Shown here one piece after another: positions 1 to 5,005 of a stretch of DNA of 5,005 nucleotides; within the stretch, counting starts at the first letter, position 1; each line of letters starts with the position of its first letter. The translations under genes and the position numbers were made by a program. The DNA is from Pseudomonadota bacterium (GTDB lineage Bacteria; Pseudomonadota; Alphaproteobacteria; Rhodobacterales; Rhodobacteraceae): the NCBI GenBank assembly GCA_021813645.1, contig JAKAJW010000402.1, positions 1-5,005 of the forward strand, given 5' to 3'. The notes under the pieces were generated by a model. The model was not told the origin of the DNA, did not search any database, and saw only the letters and a program-made list of their open reading frames with translations.

Positions 1-272
1 CTACCGCCGCAGACAAGGCCGAGGCGCCGCCACTTCTTGCGCTGGCCGCCGAAATGGGGCTTGCGGTGACGCTGGTGCCACTTGCCGCGCTCGCTAACAC
101 GGAAACGCTCACGCGATCCCCCCGCGTCGCCGCCCGCTACGGCACAGGAAGCCTGGCAGAGGCTGCGGCGCTCGCTGCCGCCGGCCCCCGCGCCCGCCTT
201 CTCGGCCCCCGCGCGACTTCCGCAGACGGGACCGCAACCGCCGCCATCGCCACTACCGAGACCACAATATGA
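1..272 (+). CDS. cobE: CobE/CbiG C-terminal domain protein, cobalamin biosynthesis (3' part only)
   Basis: The gene enters from the left edge. Its first complete codon is at position 3, and 89 residues precede the stop. The visible part matches the CobE / CbiG C-terminal family: an early TAADKAE stretch, a central VPLAALANTETLTRSPRV segment, then a GTGSLAEAAALAAAG helix and a final ATAAIA before the end. In the anaerobic B12 pathway CbiG opens the lactone ring of cobalt-precorrin-5A. CobE is the small homologue of the CbiG C-terminal region found with the aerobic pathway; it is cytoplasmic and needed for B12 synthesis, but its exact reaction is not well settled. The stop TGA overlaps the cobM start (ATGA), so the two are translated as a coupled pair. 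Because the N-terminus is outside the window, a full-length CbiG or a fusion cannot be excluded; the aerobic CobF downstream favours stand-alone CobE. The identification is by family pattern, not by alignment. Confidence 0.82.
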   Translation, partial: TAADKAEAPPLLALAAEMGLAVTLVPLAALANTETLTRSPRVAARYGTGSLAEAAALAAAGPRARLLGPRATSADGTATAAIATTETTI

Positions 273-1054
273 CCGTTCATTTCATAGGGGCCGGCCCAGG
301 CGCTCCCGACCTCCTGACGCTCCGCGGCCGCGACCTGATCGCGGCCTCGCCGGTCTGTCTCTATGCTGGATCGCTGGTGCCGCCTGGGGTCCTGGCGCAT
401 TGCCCCGAAGGCGCGCGGATCGTGAATACCGCGCCACTCTCGCTCGACGAGATCATAGCCGAAATCACCGCCGCTCATGCGGCGGGGCAGGACGTGGCAC
501 GCCTCCATTCCGGCGATCTCTCCGTCTGGTCGGCGATGGGGGAGCAGCTTCGCCGCCTGCGCGCGCTTGCGATTCCCTTCGACGTGACTCCGGGCGTGCC
601 TGCCTTCGCAGCCGCCGCCGCGACGCTGGCGACGGAGCTCACACTGCCGGGCGTGGCGCAGTCTGTGGTGCTTACCCGCACGTCTGGCCGGGCGACACCG
701 ATGCCGGGAGGCGAGACGCTCGCGGCCTTCGCCGTGACCGGCGCAACGCTGGCCATCCACCTGTCGATCCAGGCCCTTTCGAAGGTCGTGGAGGAACTGA
801 CCCCGCACTACGGCGCAGATTGCCCTGTTGCGGTGGTCTGGCGCGCCTCCTGGCCGGACGAGCGGGTGCTGCGAGGAAGTCTTGCGACCATCGAGGCGCA
901 AATGGCCGCTGAGATCGACCGCACCGCGCTGATCCTCGTCGGCCCCACAATTGCCGCCGAGGGCTTCGCGGAGAGCCGCCTCTACGCCGGGGATTACGAC
1001 CGCCGCTACCGCCCCGTCGGACCCGAGCCGCGCTTCCCGGAGGAGCGGGAGTGA
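269..1054 (+). CDS. cobM: Precorrin-4 C11-methyltransferase
   Basis: This 261-residue cytoplasmic enzyme transfers a methyl group from SAM to C11 of precorrin-4, giving precorrin-5 (EC 2.1.1.133). It has the tetrapyrrole methylase fold throughout. Residues 5-20 carry the N-terminal GAGPGAPDLLTLRG signature. YAGSLVP at 32-38 is typical of CobM/CbiF. RLHSGDLSVW at 78-87 and TPGVPAF at 107-113 form SAM-binding loops, and TRTSGRATPMP at 136-146 is a CobM/CbiF hallmark that separates it from CobA, CobI and CobJ. The C-terminal SRLYAGDYDRRYRP (236-249) is also family-like. The length fits the family (about 250-260). The start is chosen at the ATG overlapping the cobE stop, which places the signature five residues in; there is no clear Shine-Dalgarno, only a weak purine run upstream, so coupling to cobE translation is likely. 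Its product is the substrate of CobF, encoded at the end of the same operon. The anaerobic counterpart CbiF is the main alternative, disfavoured by the presence of cobF. Confidence 0.95.
   Translation: MTVHFIGAGPGAPDLLTLRGRDLIAASPVCLYAGSLVPPGVLAHCPEGARIVNTAPLSLDEIIAEITAAHAAGQDVARLHSGDLSVWSAMGEQLRRLRALAIPFDVTPGVPAFAAAAATLATELTLPGVAQSVVLTRTSGRATPMPGGETLAAFAVTGATLAIHLSIQALSKVVEELTPHYGADCPVAVVWRASWPDERVLRGSLATIEAQMAAEIDRTALILVGPTIAAEGFAESRLYAGDYDRRYRPVGPEPRFPEERE
1039..1045 (+). promoter_or_regulatory. Strong ribosome binding site of cobB inside the cobM 3' end
   Basis: GGAGGAG ends five bases before the GTG at 1051. It supports this GTG as the cobB start over the in-frame ATG at 1096, which has no comparable site. 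It lies in the last codons of cobM, so cobB can be initiated both by coupling and by fresh ribosome entry. This is the clearest Shine-Dalgarno in the operon. Confidence 0.75.
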
Positions 1055-2388
1055 GTGGCGCGCGCGCCTCCGTGGCAGGGCTGGTGCCGGGGCTGATGAT
1101 CTCTGCCCCAGCGTCGGGCAGTGGTAAGACGACGGTGATGCTGGGGCTGGCACGGGCATTTGCCAACGCGGGGCTGGCGGTTCAACCGTTCAAATCCGGT
1201 CCGGATTACATCGATCCGGCCTTCCATAGCGCAGCAGCGGGGCGCGCTTCGGTCAATCTCGACAGCTGGGCGATGCCGCCGGGGCGGATCGCGGCGGAGG
1301 TCGGGCGCGCCAAGGGGGCGGATCTGATCCTTGCCGAGGGCTCAATGGGGCTTTTTGACGGGGTCGCGAAGCCGGGCGCGGCGGGGACCGGGGCGAGCGC
1401 GGACATCGCGACGCTGGCGGGCTGGCCGGTGGTGATAGTGATCGACCCGAAGGGGCAGGCGCAGACCGCAGCCGCCGTGGCGCTCGGCCTCGCGCGGTTC
1501 CGCCCGGATCTGCAGATCGCAGGCGTGATACTGAACCGCGTGGCAAGCCCGCGGCACGAGGCCCTGATCCGCGCGGCAATGGCCGAGGCGGGGCTGGCCG
1601 TCCTCGGCGCCCTGCCCCGCGTCGCGACCATAACCATGCCAGAGCGGCATCTCGGCCTCGTCCAAGCCGGCGAGCATCCGGCTCTCGAGGCGCTGATAGA
1701 GGCCGCGGCGGCGCTGGTCACCAAACATTGCGACTTGGAGGCGATCCATATCGCCGCCGCCGCGCGCGTCCTGCCCGCACCCGTCGCGACACGCCTGCCG
1801 CCGCCCGGTCAACGCATCGCGCTCGCCCGCGACACAGCTTTTTCCTTCATTTATCCGCATCTCCTCGACGACTGGCGCGCTGAGGGGGCGGAAATACTGC
1901 CCTTCTCTCCGCTCGACGATGAGGCGCCTGACCCTGGCGCCGACGCCTGCTGGCTGCCGGGCGGATACCCCGAACTGCACGCCGACCGCCTTGCTGCCGC
2001 CGCGCGGTTCCGGGCGGGACTGCGAGCCTTTGCTGAGACCCGGCCGGTTCATGGCGAATGCGGGGGCTACATGGCGCTCGGCGCGGGACTGGTTGATGCC
2101 AAGGGCACGCGGCACGAGATGGCGGGGCTTCTGGGCCTCGTCACCAGCTTCGCCAAGCGGCAGATGCATCTGGGTTACAGGCGTGCGCGGCTTGTCGGCC
2201 CCTGCCTTGGCCTGCCCGGGGGTGCCGTTCTTGCCGGGCACGAGTTCCACTACGCAGGGGTTATCGAGCAGCCCGATGCGCCGATGGCAGCAGTTGCCGA
2301 TGCGGCAGGCCAGGCGGTGGCCGAGACCGGATCGATGCGCGGCAATGTCTCCGGCTCTTTCTTCCACCTGATCGGGGGGACGGCATGA
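1051..2388 (+). CDS. cobB: Hydrogenobyrinic acid a,c-diamide synthase (glutamine-hydrolysing)
   Basis: This 445-residue, two-domain cytoplasmic enzyme amidates the a and c carboxylates of hydrogenobyrinic acid, using two ATP and two glutamines (EC 6.3.5.9 for the aerobic substrate). The N-terminal ATP-binding domain shows the P-loop SAPASGSGKTT (18-28), the KSGPDYIDP motif (48-56), and AEGSMGLFDG (95-104), which resembles the Mg/substrate region of CobB/CbiA. IDPKGQAQTAA (131-141) and AGVILNRV (157-164) continue the dethiobiotin-synthetase-like fold. The C-terminal half is a class I glutamine amidotransferase: WLPGGYPELHA (301-311), HGECGGYMAL (334-343) with Cys337 as the expected nucleophile, GHEFHYAG (396-403), and a final GSFFHL whose His439 is the probable catalytic histidine. 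The length is normal for the family (about 430-460). It starts at GTG, overlapping the cobM stop and backed by a good ribosome binding site. The anaerobic CbiA, acting on cobyrinic acid, looks alike; the aerobic context decides for CobB. Confidence 0.95.
   Translation: MSGARASVAGLVPGLMISAPASGSGKTTVMLGLARAFANAGLAVQPFKSGPDYIDPAFHSAAAGRASVNLDSWAMPPGRIAAEVGRAKGADLILAEGSMGLFDGVAKPGAAGTGASADIATLAGWPVVIVIDPKGQAQTAAAVALGLARFRPDLQIAGVILNRVASPRHEALIRAAMAEAGLAVLGALPRVATITMPERHLGLVQAGEHPALEALIEAAAALVTKHCDLEAIHIAAAARVLPAPVATRLPPPGQRIALARDTAFSFIYPHLLDDWRAEGAEILPFSPLDDEAPDPGADACWLPGGYPELHADRLAAAARFRAGLRAFAETRPVHGECGGYMALGAGLVDAKGTRHEMAGLLGLVTSFAKRQMHLGYRRARLVGPCLGLPGGAVLAGHEFHYAGVIEQPDAPMAAVADAAGQAVAETGSMRGNVSGSFFHLIGGTA
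2375..2380 (+). promoter_or_regulatory. Probable ribosome binding site of cobA
   Basis: The purine run GGGGGA lies four bases before the ATG at 2385, within the last codons of cobB. It is G-rich rather than a textbook GGAGG, so it is only a moderate site. Translation of cobA is probably helped by ribosomes finishing cobB at the ATGA overlap. Confidence 0.4.
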
Positions 2389-3113
2389 ACGGTTTCGTCT
2401 CTTTCGTCTCCTCAGGACCGGGTGATCCCGAACTCCTGACACTGAAGGCCGCGGCGCGGATCGCGGCTGCGGATGCGATCCTTTTCGACGATCTCTCCTC
2501 CGGGCCCATCCTTGCCCATGCGCGGGCCGATGCGGACCTGGTCGGAGTTGGCAAGCGGGCGGGTCGCGCCTCGCCGAAGCAGGATCAAGTAAGCCGGCTT
2601 CTGGTCGATTATGCGAAGACCGGCGCTAGGGTCGTGCGGCTGAAATCCGGCGACGCCGGGCTCTTCGGGCGGCTGGAGGAGGAGACCACCGCGCTCCGCG
2701 ACGCTGGGATCGGGTTCGAGATCATCCCCGGTGTGCCATCGGCCTGCGCCGCCGCTGCCGCCGCCGGAATACCGCTGACACGCCGGATCACAGCGCGGAG
2801 GGTGCAATTTGTTACCGGACATGACGTGACCGGCGGGCTGCCAGAGGATCTGAACCTCGCGGCGCTCGCGGATCCGATGGCCACCACGGTGGTCTTCATG
2901 GGCAAGCGCACCTTCCCGGCGCTCCTCGCCATGCTCACCGGCGCAGGATTGCCGCCCGGCACCCCCGCCCTTCTGGCCGAGGCCGTGGGCCGGGCCGAGC
3001 AGCAGCTGGTCCGCACCACCGTCGCGCAACTGGCCGAGCGGCTGTCGGGCGATCCGGGAACGGCGCCGGCGCTGATCCTCTACGGGCCGCTCGCAGAGGC
3101 GGCGGAGGCATGA
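2385..3113 (+). CDS. cobA: Uroporphyrinogen-III C-methyltransferase (SUMT), divergent form
   Basis: This 242-residue cytoplasmic enzyme of the tetrapyrrole methylase family is expected to methylate uroporphyrinogen III at C2 and C7 with SAM, giving precorrin-2 (EC 2.1.1.107), the branch point to B12. Features supporting SUMT are SGPGDPELLTLKA (10-22), LFDDLSS (33-39), VGKRAGRASPKQ (55-66), VVRLKSGD (83-90), GIPLTRR (128-134), QFVTGHD (141-147) and FMGKRTF (171-177). It has no N-terminal CysG dehydrogenase/ferrochelatase domain, so it is a B12-type single-domain SUMT, slightly shorter than the roughly 250-280 usual. Several normally near-invariant positions differ: the first GAGPG loop reads SSGPG, RLKGGDPF reads RLKSGDAG, the GRGGEE segment reads GRLEEE, and PGITA reads PGVPS. 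I believe this is a lineage variant rather than a dead enzyme, because the other motifs and the frame are intact. It starts at the ATG overlapping the cobB stop. A different methylase function is possible but less likely. Confidence 0.85.
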   Translation: MNGFVSFVSSGPGDPELLTLKAAARIAAADAILFDDLSSGPILAHARADADLVGVGKRAGRASPKQDQVSRLLVDYAKTGARVVRLKSGDAGLFGRLEEETTALRDAGIGFEIIPGVPSACAAAAAAGIPLTRRITARRVQFVTGHDVTGGLPEDLNLAALADPMATTVVFMGKRTFPALLAMLTGAGLPPGTPALLAEAVGRAEQQLVRTTVAQLAERLSGDPGTAPALILYGPLAEAAEA

Positions 3114-3859
3114 TCGCGCTTTCGCTGATCGGGATCGGCACCGGCAACCCGGAGCATCTGACACTTCAGGCGATCCGCGCGCTCAACGCGGCCGATGTCG
3201 TTCTCATCCCCCGCAAGGGGGAGAGCAACGCCGACCTCGCCGAACTGCGCCGCGCGATCTGCGCCGAGGTCATCACCAATCCCGCAACCCGTATGGTGGA
3301 GTTCAACCTTCCGGTGCGCGACCCCGCTACGCTCGACTACCGCCGACGCGTGGACGATTGGCACGACGCCATCGCCAAAGCCTGGCGAGCGGCCATCACC
3401 GCGGGGCTACCGGGCGGCGCTGGAAGGGTCGCGCTGCTCGTCTGGGGCGATCCTTCGCTTTACGACAGCACCTTGCGCATCGCTACGCGGCTCGGGCTGC
3501 GGACGGAGGTGATCCCCGGCATAACCTCGATCCAGGCGCTCGCCGCGGCCCATGCTATCCCGCTGAACGAGATCGGCAGTCCCTTCACGGTCACCACCGG
3601 TCGGCGGCTGCGTGACGGTGGCTGGCCAGAGGGCGTCGACACAATCCTTGTCATGCTCGACGGCGATTGCGCGTTCCAGGACCTTGCTCCGGAAGGCCTC
3701 TCGATCTGGTGGGGCGCCTATGTGGGGATGGCAGAAGAGATCACCGAGGCCGGACCCCTGGCAGAGACCGGCCCCCGCATCCTTGCCCGCCGCGCCGAGG
3801 CGCGGGCGCAGCATGGCTGGATCATGGATATCTACCTGCTCCGCCGCACGGGCAGTTGA
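3110..3859 (+). CDS. cobF: Precorrin-6A synthase (deacetylating)
   Basis: This 249-residue cytoplasmic enzyme converts precorrin-5 to precorrin-6A, methylating C1 with SAM and releasing the extruded two-carbon unit as acetate (EC 2.1.1.152). It is a tetrapyrrole methylase with CobF-specific wording: GIGTGNPEHLTLQAIRALN (8-26), IPRKGE (33-38), VWGDPSLYDST (111-121), PGITSIQ (136-142), TTGRRL (162-167) and IWWGAYVG (199-206). The length matches the family (about 250-260). The ATG overlaps the cobA stop; GGAGG at 3104-3108 sits only one base before it, too close to be ideal, so coupled re-initiation or the AGAGG at 3095-3099 probably serves. CobF has no direct equivalent in the anaerobic pathway, where the deacetylation and C1 methylation are done by CbiG and CbiD, so this gene marks oxygen-dependent B12 synthesis. 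It uses the product of CobM from the same operon. It is the last plus-strand gene here and faces a convergent gene downstream. Confidence 0.95.
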   Translation: MIALSLIGIGTGNPEHLTLQAIRALNAADVVLIPRKGESNADLAELRRAICAEVITNPATRMVEFNLPVRDPATLDYRRRVDDWHDAIAKAWRAAITAGLPGGAGRVALLVWGDPSLYDSTLRIATRLGLRTEVIPGITSIQALAAAHAIPLNEIGSPFTVTTGRRLRDGGWPEGVDTILVMLDGDCAFQDLAPEGLSIWWGAYVGMAEEITEAGPLAETGPRILARRAEARAQHGWIMDIYLLRRTGS

Positions 3860-3870
3860 GCTGAGCTGCC
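3851..3870 (+). other. Weak hairpin over the cobF stop codon
   Basis: GGCAGTT pairs with AGCTGCC (seven pairs including one G-T wobble) around the six-base loop GAGCTG. The cobF stop at 3857-3859 lies in it. No T-rich run follows, so it is not a convincing intrinsic terminator; it could slow 3' decay or be chance in GC-rich DNA. Confidence 0.2.
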
Positions 3871-3916
3871 TCCCGGAAGATCCCTCGCTGTGATGTAGAG
3901 TCTGCCCAACCTGAGA

Positions 3917-3933
3917 AGGAGCGGACGGCTCCT
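3917..3933. terminator. Candidate hairpin between convergent cobF and the tadG-like gene
   Basis: AGGAGC and GCTCCT form a perfect six-bp stem around the five-base loop GGACG. It lies about 60 bases past the cobF stop and about 43 bases past the stop of the minus-strand gene, where both transcripts need to end. Neither side has a true T-tract; read on the minus strand the stem runs into TCTC, which is the better of the two directions. It may be a weak or Rho-assisted terminator acting for one or both transcripts. Confidence 0.35.
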
Positions 3934-3934
3934 G

Positions 3935-3944
3935 CGACCGGTCG
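3935..3944. repeat. Perfect 10-bp palindrome CGACCGGTCG
   Basis: This self-complementary sequence lies one base after the candidate terminator hairpin, in the convergent intergenic gap. Palindromes this short arise by chance in GC-rich DNA. It may add to the secondary structure at the 3' ends of the two transcripts; I have no evidence that it is a protein-binding site. Confidence 0.3.
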
Positions 3945-3976
3945 GCAGTCCAGCCAGAATGCTCTGCGTGCCGCCG

Positions 3977-5005
3977 TCACTGCACCATGCGGAAATACTC
4001 GGCCCGGAAATCGTCCTCCATCCCGGTCCCGCAATAGGCCATCGTCATCCCGCTGGTCCCCGATACCGTTCCACCGGAAATCACCGACGCCCCCTGCACC
4101 CCGTTCCCGTTCGCCGAGAACGAGATGTCGGACTTGGCGACAAGCTGGCCGCCGTAGAGGGACAGCGCCGCGGGGAAATCCATCCCGCCATCCGTCATGA
4201 TCGACGCGCCGCCTCCGGGGGCGCAGTTGTCATTCATGCCGACCTGAACCCCCGAGGCGCCGGTGACCGCCTTTGATGACGTGTTGGTGTCGACGATCGC
4301 CACATCATGCAGTTGCACATTGCTGCCGAAGTTCAGGTTGCAGTTCGTCACCAGCACGACGCCGATCAGCACCGTCCCGTTCGAGATCTGCAACGGCGAG
4401 CTTCCGTTGCAACTGGCGACATAGATGTTGCCCTGGGTAAACGAGGTCGAATCCACTTTCTTGCCCGTATAGGTGTTCGGCACACTATTGGTGATATAGC
4501 TCGGCAAGTAGCGGCTATCCCCCGCAGCAAGGCCTGCCGCGATCGTGTCGATCTGGTCAAGGATGCGGATGTTCCACGAGTCCTTCTGCAGCGCGGCCGC
4601 AAGACCTGTATTGGAATCGAAGCCGGACGCGGGAAGCTGGATCTGCGCCGGGTTCGGCATCGTGACCGCCGTGCCTGCCTCGAAATAGTTGTTGCTGTTG
4701 ATCGAGATCGCGGCGTTCGAGTGGATGCAGAAGCCGTTCAGGTAGTTGTTGTTGCTTTGCAGGTCGACCGCCACCTGACCCACGAAGCCTTCGGTCATGC
4801 AGGCCGGGTAATAGGTTTCGAAGACCGAGCTGACATTGATGTTCCAGTGGTCGAAGCCCACCAGCTTCAGCAGATACGTGGCGATCGCGTTGCCGGAGGT
4901 GGCCGATTCATGCATGTTCACCTGCACCGCCGAGCGCGAGGTCGGGTCGGCCGTGAAGCTGCGCGTGGCGGGGTCCCAGGTGCCGAACTGGATGTCGGCA
5001 GGCTG
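3977..5005 (-). CDS. TadG-like exported pilus-assembly (Tad/Flp) protein, C-terminal part
   Basis: The reading frame is open from the right edge to a TGA at 3977-3979, giving 342 visible residues; the start lies beyond 5005. The in-frame GTG at 4927 is not a likely start, because clear coding sequence continues upstream of it: DIQFGTWDPATRSFTAD at visible residues 4-20, followed by a region like the AVRV stretch. This FG-x-WD pattern is typical of TadG-like proteins (Tad/DUF2134 type) that have an N-terminal membrane anchor and a periplasmic body and are linked to Flp/Tad pili. The rest is rich in Asn, Ser, Thr and Gly, with alternating hydrophobic runs suggesting beta-solenoid or beta-sandwich folding, and ends in AYCGTGMEDDFRAEYFRMVQ. 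Six cysteines (visible residues 69, 93, 199, 222, 261, 325) fit a disulfide-bonded exported protein. GC is lower than in the cob genes (31 of 60 at 4681-4740 against 49 of 60 at 1561-1620). No partner tad genes are in view, so the exact role is inferred. Confidence 0.75.
   Translation of the reverse strand, partial: QPADIQFGTWDPATRSFTADPTSRSAVQVNMHESATSGNAIATYLLKLVGFDHWNINVSSVFETYYPACMTEGFVGQVAVDLQSNNNYLNGFCIHSNAAISINSNNYFEAGTAVTMPNPAQIQLPASGFDSNTGLAAALQKDSWNIRILDQIDTIAAGLAAGDSRYLPSYITNSVPNTYTGKKVDSTSFTQGNIYVASCNGSSPLQISNGTVLIGVVLVTNCNLNFGSNVQLHDVAIVDTNTSSKAVTGASGVQVGMNDNCAPGGGASIMTDGGMDFPAALSLYGGQLVAKSDISFSANGNGVQGASVISGGTVSGTSGMTMAYCGTGMEDDFRAEYFRMVQ

Noticed and set aside
75..84. GTGCCACTTG, reminiscent of the GCCACTG element seen in cobalamin riboswitches
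   Set aside because: It lies inside cobE coding sequence, and I see no B12 box or surrounding riboswitch structure. The match is short and imperfect.
82..912. A 276-codon plus-strand open frame overlapping cobE and cobM
   Set aside because: It is out of frame with both genes, and its product is Arg/Pro-rich without motifs. The cobE and cobM frames carry clear family signatures.
1096..1098. Alternative ATG start for cobB, five codons before the P-loop core
   Set aside because: The GTG at 1051 has a strong GGAGGAG at ideal spacing and overlaps the cobM stop, whereas no comparable site precedes 1096.
137..1159. A 340-codon open frame on the minus strand across cobM
   Set aside because: It is antisense to a well-supported CobM, has an Arg/Ala/His-rich low-complexity product with no recognisable motif, and is expected from high GC content.
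1342..2442. A 366-codon open frame on the minus strand across cobB
   Set aside because: It is antisense to a complete CobB with intact catalytic motifs; its product is Arg-rich and resembles no family I know. It is a GC-driven shadow frame.
2412..3164. A 250-codon open frame on the minus strand across cobA
   Set aside because: It is antisense to CobA, with a biased composition and no domain signs; treated as a shadow frame.
4925..4927. GTG at 4927 (minus strand) as the start of the TadG-like protein
   Set aside because: The frame stays open to the window edge, and the upstream residues (FGTWDPATRSF) match the TadG-like family, so the true start is outside the window.

Overview
The window is a stretch of GC-rich bacterial chromosome that looks alphaproteobacterial, most likely Rhodobacteraceae (Rhodobacter/Paracoccus-like). 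This rests on the oxygen-dependent (cob-type) vitamin B12 genes, the dense coding with ATGA/GTGA gene junctions, the character of the proteins, and a TadG-like pilus-assembly protein next door. The genus is an inference and cannot be fixed from the sequence alone.

Positions 1-3859, plus strand, are one tightly packed cobalamin operon segment in the order cobE (3' end only) - cobM - cobB - cobA - cobF. All four junctions are 4-base stop/start overlaps: ATGA at 269-272, GTGA at 1051-1054, ATGA at 2385-2388 and ATGA at 3110-3113. This implies co-transcription and translational coupling. The operon promoter and any cobalamin riboswitch must lie upstream of the window; none is visible here.

The genes sample several points of one pathway. 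CobA makes precorrin-2 from uroporphyrinogen III, the entry step. CobM methylates precorrin-4 at C11 to give precorrin-5. CobF takes precorrin-5 to precorrin-6A by C1 methylation and loss of acetate. CobB amidates the a and c side chains of hydrogenobyrinic acid before cobalt insertion. CobE is a small accessory protein homologous to the C-terminal part of CbiG. CobF marks the oxygen-dependent route. The remaining steps (CobI, G, J, K, L, H, N, S, T and the later assembly genes) must be encoded elsewhere.

Positions 3860-3976 are a 117-base intergenic gap between convergent genes. It holds a perfect 6-bp-stem hairpin, a 10-bp palindrome and a weak hairpin over the cobF stop, but no clear T-tract. 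Positions 3977-5005, minus strand, hold the C-terminal 342 residues of an exported TadG-like (Flp/Tad pilus-associated) protein. Its composition differs from the cob genes: lower GC, rich in Asn, Ser, Thr and Gly, with six cysteines in the visible part.

I see no clearly new biological system here. The points most worth a second look are the non-canonical motifs of CobA and the Cys-containing, repeat-like C-terminus of the TadG-like protein.
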